48,652 nt of DNA from Dietzia aurantiaca (GCF_021033825.1 NZ_JAIFXZ010000023.1:1-48652), one strand, 5' to 3'; counted from the first letter of the stretch, positions 16,076 to 25,838 are shown. Program-made: numbers and translations. Notes: generated by a model not told the origin, from the sequence alone.

Positions 16076-17617
16076 GTGTCATCGCCTTGGCTCACTACTG
16101 CTGTTTCGGAGTTCGGGCAGCGTTGCAAAGCCAAGTTGGCCGGTCCGGGTGAGGCAGAAGCAGCGATCCGGGCTCCGATCGAACAGCTACTCGCCGCCGC
16201 TGGCGAGCACCTTTCCTTGGATGTGGTCCCACACGACGAGGTCCGCGACGACGACCGTGGAGTTCGTCCCGACTACGCGATCAGCGTCGGCGGTGCGACC
16301 ACTGGGTACGTCGAAGTCAAGAAGCCTGGTGCCAACTTGGACCCGGACTCCATGCGAGGCCACAACCTCAGACAGTGGACGAGGCAGAAGGACCTGCCGA
16401 ACCTGATCTACACCAATGGCACGGAATGGCGGCTCTACCGAGATAGCGAGCCGGTCGGAGATCCGATACACCTTGCCGGCGGGCCGCTCCGCACGGCTGG
16501 AGCGGAGCTTTCCGCGCCCGCAGAGTTCGAGCAGTTCCTGACCGACTTCCTGCGGTGGGAGCCAGCGCCCATCACCAGCGTGATCGCTCTTGTTCGGGCT
16601 ATCGCGCCGCTGACTCGACTTCTGCGCGGTGAAGTCTTGGACCAGCTCGCCACCGAGCAGCGCAAGATCAAGGCAGGAGCTCGACGCGAAGATCAGCCAT
16701 TCCATGGACTCGCCAGGGACTGGCGACACCTGCTATTTCCGACCGCTGACGACGCGACCTTCGCCGACGGCTACGCGCAGACCGTCACGTTTGCCCTCCT
16801 CCTTGCCCGAACCGAAGGCATCACACTCGCCGATGCCGGCGGCCTGCACGCAGTGGGCACGAAATTGGCGGGACAGCACTCCCTCATGGCCCGGGCGCTT
16901 CAGCTGCTGACTGACTACGTCGCAGCTGACTTCAAGGTCACCATCGACCTCCTGGTGCGTGTCATCGACGCCGTGCAGTGGCCGAAGGTCCGCGCCGGCC
17001 GCCGCGACACCTATCTCCACCTGTACGAAACCTTCCTCGACGTCTACGACCCGCAGCTGCGGCAAAAATCCGGCTCGTACTACACACCACGTGAAGTGGT
17101 CGAGCAAATGGTCCGCCTCACCGAAGAAGTACTCGAAACACGATTGGGTAGAACCGCAGGATTCGCAGACCCGGATGTGGTCGTGGCCGACCCCGCGATG
17201 GGCACGGGCACATTCCTACACACGATCATCGAGCACGTCGCGGCCCGAGTGGCCGAGCGAGACGGGCAGGGAGCCGTTGCGGGGGCAGTAAGCCAGCTCG
17301 CCGAGCGGATTGTGGGATTCGAGCTCCAGACGGGCCCATTCGCCGTCGCCGAACTACGAGCCACCGACCTACTCGCCGATCTTGGAGCCAGCCTCCCACC
17401 GGCAGGCCTGGGAATGTACGTCACCGACACCCTCGACGATCCCCACGCCGAGCAGACCCAGCTCGGATCCGGTCTTGAGTTGATCAGTCGGTCTAGGTCA
17501 AGGGCTGCCCGTATCAAGGCCAAGTCCAAAGTCACTGTGGTGATCGGCAACCCGCGGGTTCGCAGACGAGCTGACCACCCCGGGCATCCGAGGGCCGGTG
17601 ACCAGTGCGATCTGTGA
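16076..17617 (+). pseudogene. Type IIG-like restriction-modification protein, truncated
   Basis: Starts at a GTG behind GAAAGG. The N-terminal part has a PD-(D/E)xK-like nuclease signature (RPDYAI, then YVEVKKPG, about 64-85). The methylase part shows YYTPREVV and motif I as DPAMGTGTFL (about 380-389). Similarity stops at motif IV: VVIGNP is followed not by PY but by unrelated residues and a TGA, because an IS30-type remnant is joined there (about 17551-17560, within the palindrome AACCCGCGGGTT). The rest of the methylase and the target-recognition part, expected to be several hundred residues, is missing. Without NPPY it cannot methylate; whether the nuclease half still folds is unclear. Confidence 0.8.
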
Positions 17618-18067
17618 AGCTGTCGTCACCGGGTTGCCATCGCCGACGGTCTCGTGGTTAAGGACTCGCTTCGCACGATCGCGGCACGAATCGGCAAAAA
17701 CGTCTCCACGGTCTCGAGGGAGGTCCGCCGGCACAGCAGCACCGGCCGGCATCTGCCGTACCAGGCCGATCGAGCTGCTGCCGTGGCCAGGTCACGGCCC
17801 AAGCAGGCCAAACTGGTGACGAACGCGGTCCTGAGGGCAGCGGTCGAGGAAGGTCTGTTCCGAAAGCTGTCCCCGGAACAGGTCTCCAATCGTCTGCGCC
17901 GGGATCACCCCGACGACGAAAGCATGCGGGTGAGCCACGAAACGATCTACCAAGCGCTGTACTTCCAAGCCCGGGGCGGCCTCAAACGTGAGGTGAAACT
18001 GGCACTGCGGACCGGTCGCACCAGGCGGAAACCGCAGCGCAAAGAAGGTGAACGGTATCAGCGGTGA
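17562..18067 (+). pseudogene. IS30-family transposase remnant
   Basis: Two frames together give an internal piece of an IS30 transposase. ADELTTPGIRGPVTSAICEAVVTG (17562-17634, first frame) is followed, after a frameshift near 17630-17640, by DSLRTIAARIGKNVSTVSREVRRHSS (helix-turn-helix) and SHETIYQALYFQ. It ends at GERYQR and a TGA, just before where the DDE catalytic domain would begin. Both ends and all catalytic residues are gone. The next 268 bases (18068-18335), up to cydB, hold no gene I can recognise. Confidence 0.8.
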
Positions 18068-18335
18068 TAGTGCCCCATAGAGTGGGACCTTATAGGAGCT
18101 TGTGCAGCGGCCCCATCACTGTCTTGTCCACCTCGTGGTCTGGAGTGTTCCCGCTACCGAGTGCTATTGCCAGCCTCAGCAGCCGCGCCCTGATCTCACC
18201 AACCCGCCCGCACTACCGGAGAACCTCAAGTGGACGAGCCGGACCCGACCGGCCGATCCCGCACGCCCAAAACCCCTCGACCGGCAGACCGAGAGTCACA
18301 CCGCCCTCACGCTCGACATCGGTGGAACGAGTCTC

Positions 18336-19385
18336 TTAGCGCCCGCCGGTCTCGGCCCGCAGAATCGCCGGCAGAACCACGTGTGGCTCGGGGATCATCC
18401 CGGGTGTGACGCGGTGCCGGAATACCCAGTAGCTCCATGCCTGGTAACAGAGGATCACGGGCAGCGCCACGACCGTGATGGCGGTCAACACGCCGAGGGT
18501 ATACGTACTGTGCGCCGCGGACTGCACCGTGATGTCGAAGGCACTGTCGATTGTGGACGGCAGCAGAACCGGGAACATGGCCAGGAAGATCGCGGCCAGC
18601 CCGAACAGGCCGGTGCCGGCATAGCCGGTAAACGCGAGCCCTTCCCGGCCCGCGCGTGCCTGAGCCCATCCGACGCCACCGGAGACCACGGCGAGAAGGG
18701 CGACCGTCCACCCCGCCGGTCCGGCACCGTGCTCGAATTGCACCATCGCAATCCAGACGAGCAGCGGCAGCAGGCAGAGGGGAGCCCACCGGACGGCGAA
18801 ACCGGATGCGCGCCGCCGCACTGGGCCGTCGGCCTTGAGCGCCAGGAACGTGGCGGAGTGGGCCAGGGCAAATCCCACCACGGCGAGGCCACCGACGAGG
18901 GCGGGCCACGAGAGCCAGGCAAAGGGACCGCCGACGCGGTCGCCGTTGCCGTCGATAGGCAGTCCGATCGAGGTGAGCGCGAGCAGCGCGCCGATGAAGA
19001 ACGCGACGGCCGCGGAACCGAGGCCGATCATGTACGTCCAGAACGTCGCCCAGACCCTTGTGCCGACCTTGCCCCGGTACTCGATACCGACGGCCCGCAC
19101 GATGAGTCCGAGCAACGCGAGGGTCAGCGGCACGTAGAGGGCGGACAGTAGCGCGGCGTACCAGGGCGAGAACGCGGCGAAGAGGGCAGCGACGGCGGTG
19201 ATGAGCCACACCTCGTTGCCGTCCCAGACGGGGCCGATGGTGTTGAGCATGACGCGGCGGTCGCGTTCGCTGCGGGTCGAGAAGATCATGTGCATGCCCA
19301 CGCCCAGATCGAATCCCTCGAGCAGGAGGTACCCGGTCCACAGGAGGGCGATGGCGACAAACCAGATGATTGCAAGGGGTTCCAT
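18336..19385 (-). CDS. cydB: Cytochrome bd oxidase subunit II
   Basis: A 349-aa membrane protein beginning MEPLAIIWFVAIALLWTGYLLLEGFDLG, the standard CydB N-terminus, with GPVWDGNEVWLIT soon after and about eight hydrophobic helices. It pairs with CydA in the copper-free quinol oxidase. The ATG at 19385 has GAGG seven to eight bases upstream and lies 20 bases after the cydA stop, so the two form one operon. No truncation or damage is visible. Confidence 0.95.
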   Translation of the reverse strand: MEPLAIIWFVAIALLWTGYLLLEGFDLGVGMHMIFSTRSERDRRVMLNTIGPVWDGNEVWLITAVAALFAAFSPWYAALLSALYVPLTLALLGLIVRAVGIEYRGKVGTRVWATFWTYMIGLGSAAVAFFIGALLALTSIGLPIDGNGDRVGGPFAWLSWPALVGGLAVVGFALAHSATFLALKADGPVRRRASGFAVRWAPLCLLPLLVWIAMVQFEHGAGPAGWTVALLAVVSGGVGWAQARAGREGLAFTGYAGTGLFGLAAIFLAMFPVLLPSTIDSAFDITVQSAAHSTYTLGVLTAITVVALPVILCYQAWSYWVFRHRVTPGMIPEPHVVLPAILRAETGGR

Positions 19386-19405
19386 GGTTGTTCCTCGTCT
19401 CGTGG

Positions 19406-20986
19406 TCAGTAGGCAAACGACAGCACGTCGTCGTGCTCGCCGTCCGGGTCGTCGACGTCGTCGTCGTCCTGACCAACGAGTTCGGGCATCGCACTGGCGA
19501 CTCCACCGCGCGTATACCGCACCAGCAGGTACACCTCGACGACCAGCAGAACCCCGTAGACGGAGCCCAGGGAGATGAGGGAGAACAGCAGCTCCCCGGC
19601 GGTCACACCGGGAGATACGGCGGCCTGGGTGTACATGTACACGGAGTCGGCTCCGGTCACGGCGGGGTTCGGGGCCACGACGAACGGCTGTCGGCCCATC
19701 TCGGTGAAGATCCATCCGGCGATGTTCGCGGCGAACGGTGCGAGGATTCCGGCGAGCGCGAGTCGCATGAGCCCGCGGGATCCGGGGACGGTGCCGCGCC
19801 GGGTGAGCCACAGGGCAACCGCTCCGGCGGCGGCGACTATCCCGCCGAGGCCGATCATGAGGCGAAAGCCCCAGTAGGTCACCCACATGACGGGGACGTA
19901 CTCGATCTGCGCGCCCGCCCGGTCGCCGTACAGGGCGTCGTCCGGAATCGTCTCGCCGTAACGGTCCACGTACTCGGGTTCGAGGTCGCGAATACCCGGC
20001 ATGTCGACGCCCCACTCCCCGGTGGCGAGGAAGCCGAGAACGCCGGGGACCTCGATGAGAGTGGTGACGTCGCGGCAGTCCGTGGATCCCGGGTTGCCCA
20101 GCGAGAGCACCGAGAAGGAGGAGCCGGAGTGGCAGGCGGCCTCGGCGGCAGCCATCTTCATGGGCTGCTGCTCGTACATGAGTTTGCCCTGGATGTCGCC
20201 GGTGACGACTGTGCCGAGGAACCCCACCATGGCGACTATCGCGCCGAATCGCAGGGACCAGATCCAGACGCCGTGGTCGGTGCGGTCGCGTCCTGGTATG
20301 TCCTGGGCCTGCCCCACGATCACGTGCCCGCGCTCGTCGACGGTGTCGATCCCGTCATGCCGGCGGCGCCACAGGTGGTACCAGGCGATCCCGAGCAGGA
20401 ACATCCCTCCCACCACGAGCGCACCAAAGACGGCGTGGGTGAACGCTGCCAGTGCGGTGTTGTTGGTGAGCACGGCCCACACGTCAGTCATGACCGGCCG
20501 GCCGTCCTCGCCGAGCTCGACGCCCACGGGGTGCTGCATCCACGAGTTGGCGACGATGATGAAGTACGCCGAGACCCAGGATCCGATCACCGCGCACCAC
20601 AGGGCCGCGAGGTGCACGCCCTTGCGCAGCCTGCCCCAGCCGAAGATCCAGATACCGAGGAAGGTCGATTCGAGGAAGAAGGCGAGCAGACCCTCGAGCG
20701 CGAGCGGGGCACCGAACACGTCCCCGACGAACCGGGAGTACTCGCTCCAGGCCATTCCGAACTGGAACTCCTGGACCAGGCCCGTGGCCACGCCGAGGAT
20801 GAAGTTGATGAGGTAGAGCTTTCCCCAGAATTTGGTCATCCGGAGAAATTTCTCCTGGCCGCTGCGCACCCAGGCGGTGTGCATCACGGCAACCATCGCC
20901 CCGAGTCCGATAGTGAGCGGGACCATGAGGAAGTGGTAGACGGTCGTGATGCCGAACTGCCAGCGTGCGATCTCGACAACGTCCAT
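19406..20986 (-). CDS. cydA: Cytochrome bd oxidase subunit I
   Basis: A 526-aa CydA. It starts MDVVEIARWQFGITTVYHFL, with His18 in the place of the heme b595 ligand of E. coli CydA; the MGRQPF motif is present in GWIFTEMGRQPF. It oxidises menaquinol and reduces O2 with high affinity and is relatively insensitive to cyanide, NO, H2O2 and metals that poison heme-copper oxidases. The C-terminus is very acidic (QDDDDVDDPDGEHDD). The ATG at 20986 is chosen because the family starts here; an upstream ATG would put translation in the operator region. A BlaI-like operator lies 54 bases upstream. Confidence 0.96.
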   Translation of the reverse strand: MDVVEIARWQFGITTVYHFLMVPLTIGLGAMVAVMHTAWVRSGQEKFLRMTKFWGKLYLINFILGVATGLVQEFQFGMAWSEYSRFVGDVFGAPLALEGLLAFFLESTFLGIWIFGWGRLRKGVHLAALWCAVIGSWVSAYFIIVANSWMQHPVGVELGEDGRPVMTDVWAVLTNNTALAAFTHAVFGALVVGGMFLLGIAWYHLWRRRHDGIDTVDERGHVIVGQAQDIPGRDRTDHGVWIWSLRFGAIVAMVGFLGTVVTGDIQGKLMYEQQPMKMAAAEAACHSGSSFSVLSLGNPGSTDCRDVTTLIEVPGVLGFLATGEWGVDMPGIRDLEPEYVDRYGETIPDDALYGDRAGAQIEYVPVMWVTYWGFRLMIGLGGIVAAAGAVALWLTRRGTVPGSRGLMRLALAGILAPFAANIAGWIFTEMGRQPFVVAPNPAVTGADSVYMYTQAAVSPGVTAGELLFSLISLGSVYGVLLVVEVYLLVRYTRGGVASAMPELVGQDDDDVDDPDGEHDDVLSFAY

Positions 20987-21039
20987 AGGACGCCAACCCC
21001 TTTCACCGGATCGGGTGTCGTGTTCACCCGCCATCGGCA

Positions 21040-21066
21040 TTCTACATAGCGTAGAAATATTTCTAC
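21040..21066. promoter_or_regulatory. BlaI-like operator between cydA and the blaI-like gene
   Basis: TTCTACATAGCGTAGAA (21040-21056) is an inverted repeat with 6-base arms. It overlaps the perfect 16-base palindrome GTAGAAATATTTCTAC (21051-21066), so three alternating half-sites are present. CTAC...GTAG half-sites resemble BlaI/MecI operators. The element lies in the divergent cydA/blaI-like gap and probably controls both. The same inverted repeat recurs before cydDC. Confidence 0.8.
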
Positions 21067-21129
21067 CGAGAGTCGAATTTCTTTCGCCACTGATAGAATC
21101 CGGCTACAAAGCAGGAGGAGAGGATCACC

Positions 21130-21489
21130 GTGGCGACCCTGGGCGAGTTGGAGCGTGCCGTTATGGACGTAATCTGGGACCACAGTGGGCCGGTGACGGC
21201 GTACGACGTCAAGGGCGTGCTCGACAGCTCCCGGGAGCGCCCACCCGCCGTGACCACCCTGCTCACGGTCTTGAGCCGCCTTGCACGCAAAGGTCTGGTC
21301 GTCTCGGATCGCACCGCGCGCCCCCACCGCTACCGCGCTGTGGCCTCGCGGGAGGAGTACACCGCGGAACTCATGCACGAAGTCCTTGGAGACTCCCGGG
21401 ACCGGCACGCGGTACTTGCACGGTTCGTCGGCGGGGTCTCCAACGATGAGGCGGCGGCGTTACGCACGCTACTGAAGGGAAACGGCTGA
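21130..21489 (+). CDS. BlaI/MecI/CopY-family repressor
   Basis: A 119-aa winged-helix protein of the BlaI/MecI family: LGELERAVMDVIWDHSGPVTAYDV, then PPAVTTLLTVLSRLARKGLV as recognition helix and wing, and a short dimerisation tail. It starts at a GTG behind GGAGGAGAGG. It is divergent from cydA and followed after 14 bases by a BlaR1/M56-like gene, the classic blaI-blaR layout. In this family the repressor is inactivated when the membrane protease partner is triggered. Its likely targets here are cydAB and cydDC, both of which carry matching operators. Confidence 0.88.
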   Translation: MATLGELERAVMDVIWDHSGPVTAYDVKGVLDSSRERPPAVTTLLTVLSRLARKGLVVSDRTARPHRYRAVASREEYTAELMHEVLGDSRDRHAVLARFVGGVSNDEAAALRTLLKGNG

Positions 21490-21503
21490 TCCCCCAGTCG
21501 GCG

Positions 21504-22295
21504 ATGTCCACCGGCGCCGTGGGGCTCCTGTTGGCCGGGGTCGCCCTGGCCCTGGCCTGGCCGGTGCCGGTTCTGTTGGCTCGCGCGCGCTGGCCGATGC
21601 ACGCCCCGGCCCGCGCGCTCCTTCTCTGGCAGGCCATCGGCCTGGCCGGCGGGGTCTCGATGATCGGGGCACTCGCGCTGATCGGCCGCGCGGTCGCGCC
21701 GGAGCATCCCCTGGCCGCGGTGATCCCTGCGATCCTGCTGGGCTGTTATCTTCTCGCTCACCTCGGTGCGACCGTCGTCCAGGTCACGCGGCAACGGCGC
21801 CGACATCTGACGCTGCTCCAACTACTCACGGCGCCCCATCCGACCCGCGCGCGAACGCGCGTGATCGACGAGGCCGCACCGGTGGCATATTGCATCCCCC
21901 GTGGCGCCGGTTCCGTCACGGTGCTCTCCCAGGGGCTGCTCGACAACCTGGATCCCGACGAGCTCGCGGCCGTGATTGCCCACGAACGCGCGCACGTGGA
22001 GCAGCGGCACGACATCCTGCAATTGGCGTTCCGGGCCTGGCGGTCCGCACTACCGGGACTTCCCACCGCGGTCCTCGCGGAGACGGAGGTCGCCGCGATG
22101 GTGGAGATGTTGGCCGACGACCGAGCCCGCCGAGAGGTACGGGACGAAGTGGTGGCCCGCGCGATCCTGAGGGTTGGTGCGGCCGACGGTAGCGGCTATG
22201 GCGACCACGACGACCACGACGACTACGACGACGGCGGCCGCATGAGCGATCGACTCCGCCGTCTCGGCGCGCCGGCTCCCGGCCACGAGTCATGA
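21504..22295 (+). CDS. M56/BlaR1-like membrane metalloprotease
   Basis: A 263-aa protein with three or so N-terminal membrane helices and the zinc-protease signature HERAH (HExxH; about residues 161-165) in the sequence AAVIAHERAHVEQRH. A glutamate further on (EMLADDRAR) could be the third ligand. It matches the M56 protease core of BlaR1/MecR1 but lacks the extracellular penicillin-binding sensor domain. The C-terminus has an Asp/His cluster (GDHDDHDDYDDGG) that could bind metal. It probably cleaves or inactivates the adjacent BlaI-like repressor; the signal it senses is unknown. Confidence 0.82.
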   Translation: MSTGAVGLLLAGVALALAWPVPVLLARARWPMHAPARALLLWQAIGLAGGVSMIGALALIGRAVAPEHPLAAVIPAILLGCYLLAHLGATVVQVTRQRRRHLTLLQLLTAPHPTRARTRVIDEAAPVAYCIPRGAGSVTVLSQGLLDNLDPDELAAVIAHERAHVEQRHDILQLAFRAWRSALPGLPTAVLAETEVAAMVEMLADDRARREVRDEVVARAILRVGAADGSGYGDHDDHDDYDDGGRMSDRLRRLGAPAPGHES

Positions 22296-22328
22296 ACAGG
22301 GCGGGCCAAGCGGCTCGCTCCGGCCCGT

Positions 22329-25300
22329 TCAGCTGAGTCGGCCCGCCTGGTCCTCGGGCCGCCGGTCATCGTGGCGGTGCGAGACCAGGATCACCACCTT
22401 GTCATCGGCGGCGGTGCGGAGGTCGCTCATCATGGCGTCGGCTGTCGGCGTGTCCAGGTGCGCAGTCGGCTCGTCGAGCAGGAGGACGTCGGCGCGAGTG
22501 AGCAGTGCTCGCGCCACCGCCAACCGTTGACGCTCCCCTCCCGACAACGCCCGACCACCGGCTCCGACCCGGGTGCCCAGACCGTCCGGGAGCGCGTCGA
22601 GCAGCGGGGTCAGGCCGACCTGCTCGAGGACCCGTCGCATCGCGGCGTCGTCGGGGGCCTGCGCGGACGGCCTGGACAGGAGAAGATTGCCGCGCAGGGT
22701 GGAGTCGAAGACATAGGCGTCCTGTGGACACCAGGCCACACGGGATCGCCATGCCTTTTCGGCGAACGTCGTGATCGGAGAGGTGTCGGCCCGGATCGTT
22801 CCGCCGCTGAGGGGCAGTGCCCCCATCACGGCGGACAGGAGTGTGGACTTTCCCGATCCGGACGGCCCGTCGAGGAACAACCAGCGCCCCGTGCGCGCAA
22901 CAGCATCCACACCCGCCACGGCCGGGCGCGCAGTGTGCGGATACCGAACACTCACTTGCTCCAGCGTCACCGAATTTACGGGCCCGTTCGGCGCACCAAC
23001 GCCCCACGTGGCCTGCGGGAAGGGTCCCAGTACGGAGCCGAGGCTGTGCAGCAGTGAGCGCACGGACGGCACACGGTGCACTGCCGCGACCCACGCGGCG
23101 AGAGGCTCGCCCAGCGCCAGGCACAGTAGAGCAATCACACTGGCTCGTTCCGCGTCCACCGCCGGATCGGTCACTGCCACGAGCACCGCCAGGATGCCCG
23201 TGCCTGCTGTCACCGCCGCCGTGCCGAGCCCGGCGCCGCGGGTCGCGCGCCGTTCGTCGGCGGACTGCTTCCGGTTTATCTCGTCGAGTCGGGCGACCGC
23301 CGCCGCTGCCACCCCGTTACCGCGCAGGTCCGCAGCCGCTGCACTCAATGACGCCGATCCCCGCACCAGACGAGACCGACCCGCGACCCTGGCTACGTCA
23401 CCCCCACGTTCGACCGTTGCCACCAGGCCCGCTCCGAGTGCCATGGTCGTGACCAAGCCCGCCCCCACCAGCACGGTGAACTCAGGAGTGACCAACCAGG
23501 TGGTGAGCGTGGCCCCCAGCAGTACGGCCACTCCGGAGATCAGGGGCGTAACGACCCGGGGGAGTTGATCCCGCAGTTCATCGGCCTGGGTCACGAGGTA
23601 GTCCAGCGGCGCCCCACCTTCGAGCAGTCGCCGGGACCCGGTACCTCGTGCTGCGATCGCCCGCCAGAGCCGCAGTCGGAGATCGTCGATGGTCCGGAAG
23701 GCGGCGTGGTGGGTGAGCAACTGCTCAGCGTATGTGGCCACCGAGCGTCCGATCCCGAACGCTCGGACTCCGACGATCGCCACCAGGAGATACATGATGT
23801 ATTCCTCGACGCTCGATCGGACGATCAACCATCCCGAAAGCGCCGTGAGAGCCAAGCCCAGGGAGGTGGCGAGCACCGAGAGTCCTACCGCCCCCGCCCA
23901 GAGCCCGCCGTGGGCACCGATCAGCGCACCGAGCGACAGACGCCCGGTGCCGCCTACCCCGCTAGACATCGGATCGCCCGCCCCCTCCCGGACTCCCTGT
24001 TCCGGGCTCCGCTCGTGGCGGCCCGGGTCGGCATTGCCGTCCGCAGCGGGGATCCGCGAGACGCCGAGATCACTGCCCGGGACGGCCTCGGGGTCCTGGA
24101 ACTCGGGGTGCCGGGCCATGGGGAGCGCAGATGCGTCGCCGCCTGCACGGCTGGTCGGGCCACAGATCCGGACGGTGCTCGTGGCGAGGTCGAGTGTCTT
24201 CGGTTCGTGGCTCGCAAGCACGATGGTGGCACGCTCGGCTCGGCGCAGGATCGCGCCCCGGACCAGCTCAGCGGCATGGTGGTCGAGGTGGGCGGTCGGC
24301 TCGTCGAGCACGAGCAGGCGGGCGCCGGCGTCCACGCGGGCCAGTGCACGCGCCACAGACAGGCGCCGGAGTTCCCCCGGGCTTAGTTCGGCGGCAGCGG
24401 ACTCGTCGACCCGGGATAGTCCGACCTCGGCGAGCGCGGCCGCGGGATCCGCGCCGTACAACTCGAGTTCCTCCCGCGGGGTGGCACCGAACACCCGCGG
24501 CGACTGGGGTGACCACCCCACGAGGTCCGCTTCGATTCCCATGACTCGCCCGCGCACTGTCGCATCGTCCGGCAGCGCCCCGACCAGAGCCGAGAGGAAC
24601 GTGGACTTACCGGCTCCGCTGGCCCCGGTAACGGCGACGATGCCGCTCAGCTCTGCATCGAGGCCAGTCAATGCCGCGGCCCCACGACCGGAGTATCGGA
24701 TTTCGAGCTCAGCCACGCGGATCGTAGCGCCGTCAGCGTTCCGCAGGTCGGCCTCAGGCGATGTTTCGAGATGTTCGCGCACACGATGCAGTGAGGCGAG
24801 GCCGTCCTGTGAAGCGTGGAACGCCACCCCCACCCGGCGAAGGACCGTAAAGCACTCCGGTGCGAGCAGCAATGCGAGCAGTGCGGGTTGCAGGTCCATC
24901 GTCCCGTTGAGCAAACGGAGGCCTAAGAAGACCGCTACCACCGCCACGGAGAGCGTCGCGATGAGCTCGAGCGCCAGGGCGGACAGGAACGCCCATCTCA
25001 GCGTCTCCCGAGTGCGACGGCCGTAGTTCCGCTGGATGGCGTCAAGTGAGTCCGTCTGCTCCTCGACGCGGCCGAGCCCGACCAGAACGGGCAGCCCACG
25101 AGCCAGTTCGACCAGATGGTCGGACAGCCTGGTCAGCGCACTCAACGCCGCGTCCGTGCGTTGACCGGTGTGCCGGCCGATCAGGACCATGAACAGTGGC
25201 ACCAGTGGGATCGTCACCACGATCACCAGGGCACTGACCCAGTCGGCGGCGAGGACACGGGCCAGGAGAAGCGGGGGCACCACGATCGCCGCGATAATGG

Positions 25301-25763
25301 CAGGCACGGACTGCACGTAATACTGGTCCAGATCGTCCAACCCATCTGTGGCGAGCACCGCGGTCCCGCCCCGGGGGTCGTGCGCTCGCACCGTCCGGCG
25401 CCACAGCCTGCCCCGCAGGCCGTGCTTGACGGCGGTGGCTACCCTGCGGGCACTCGTCTCGGTCGCCCATTCGGCAGCGGCCCGCAGCAGCGCACCGCCC
25501 AGACCGAGTATCAGGATCGCCCGCACCGACCCGGCGGGCAGGGTGCCGGCCGCCAGTCCCGCGATGCCTCGCGCCACAGCCTCCGCCACCAGCACTAGCC
25601 CCAGTGCCCGGAGGGCAGCCAGTAGTCCCAGCGCCACGAGGGCGGAACTCGGCGCGGGCCCGAGGTCCGGGCGTGCGGAAGTCCGCTTCACAGTCCGCTC
25701 GGCCTCGAGCACCCAGGGGTCGATTCCCTCGGCGGGCCGCGCCGTCGACCTGCGCATCATCAT
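22329..25763 (-). CDS. cydDC: CydDC fusion: ABC exporter for cytochrome bd assembly
   Basis: A 1144-aa single chain holding two ABC exporter halves. First half: membrane domain (about 30-320), Walker A GASGAGKST (about 380), signature LSPGEL, Walker B LLVLDEPTAHLD (about 485). Second half: membrane domain (about 620-900), Walker A GPSGSGKST (about 965), signature LSGGERQR, Walker B LLLDEPTAHLD. CydDC is needed for cytochrome bd maturation and is proposed to move thiols or heme. Fused forms are known in actinobacteria. The 3' end converges on the M56 gene. The ATG at 25763 has GAGG eight bases upstream; a GTG at 25769 or the next two ATGs are alternatives. A BlaI-like operator lies about 59 bases upstream. 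Confidence 0.94.
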   Translation of the reverse strand: MMMRRSTARPAEGIDPWVLEAERTVKRTSARPDLGPAPSSALVALGLLAALRALGLVLVAEAVARGIAGLAAGTLPAGSVRAILILGLGGALLRAAAEWATETSARRVATAVKHGLRGRLWRRTVRAHDPRGGTAVLATDGLDDLDQYYVQSVPAIIAAIVVPPLLLARVLAADWVSALVIVVTIPLVPLFMVLIGRHTGQRTDAALSALTRLSDHLVELARGLPVLVGLGRVEEQTDSLDAIQRNYGRRTRETLRWAFLSALALELIATLSVAVVAVFLGLRLLNGTMDLQPALLALLLAPECFTVLRRVGVAFHASQDGLASLHRVREHLETSPEADLRNADGATIRVAELEIRYSGRGAAALTGLDAELSGIVAVTGASGAGKSTFLSALVGALPDDATVRGRVMGIEADLVGWSPQSPRVFGATPREELELYGADPAAALAEVGLSRVDESAAAELSPGELRRLSVARALARVDAGARLLVLDEPTAHLDHHAAELVRGAILRRAERATIVLASHEPKTLDLATSTVRICGPTSRAGGDASALPMARHPEFQDPEAVPGSDLGVSRIPAADGNADPGRHERSPEQGVREGAGDPMSSGVGGTGRLSLGALIGAHGGLWAGAVGLSVLATSLGLALTALSGWLIVRSSVEEYIMYLLVAIVGVRAFGIGRSVATYAEQLLTHHAAFRTIDDLRLRLWRAIAARGTGSRRLLEGGAPLDYLVTQADELRDQLPRVVTPLISGVAVLLGATLTTWLVTPEFTVLVGAGLVTTMALGAGLVATVERGGDVARVAGRSRLVRGSASLSAAAADLRGNGVAAAAVARLDEINRKQSADERRATRGAGLGTAAVTAGTGILAVLVAVTDPAVDAERASVIALLCLALGEPLAAWVAAVHRVPSVRSLLHSLGSVLGPFPQATWGVGAPNGPVNSVTLEQVSVRYPHTARPAVAGVDAVARTGRWLFLDGPSGSGKSTLLSAVMGALPLSGGTIRADTSPITTFAEKAWRSRVAWCPQDAYVFDSTLRGNLLLSRPSAQAPDDAAMRRVLEQVGLTPLLDALPDGLGTRVGAGGRALSGGERQRLAVARALLTRADVLLLDEPTAHLDTPTADAMMSDLRTAADDKVVILVSHRHDDRRPEDQAGRLS

Positions 25764-25821
25764 CCACACACGTCCTCACCGGCAGGTTCACCGCAGACGA
25801 TTCCCGCCTCAGCCGTCTAAA

Positions 25822-25838
25822 TTCTACATACCGTAGAA
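25822..25838. promoter_or_regulatory. BlaI-like operator before cydDC
   Basis: TTCTACATACCGTAGAA differs from the cydA copy (21040-21056) at a single base. Read on the gene strand both sites give TTTCTACG, one variable base, TATGTAGAAT, at 54 and 59 bases before the respective start codons. The shared orientation and spacing suggest that the -10 region lies inside the operator. Confidence 0.8.

Noticed and set aside
18336-20015. Longer cydB frame extending far upstream
   Set aside because: The extension lies inside cydA in another frame; the CydB family start and ribosome-binding site put the start at 19385.
19370-21049. Long + strand open frame of 559 codons
   Set aside because: It is the antisense shadow of cydA; high GC keeps several frames open and its translation has no domain.
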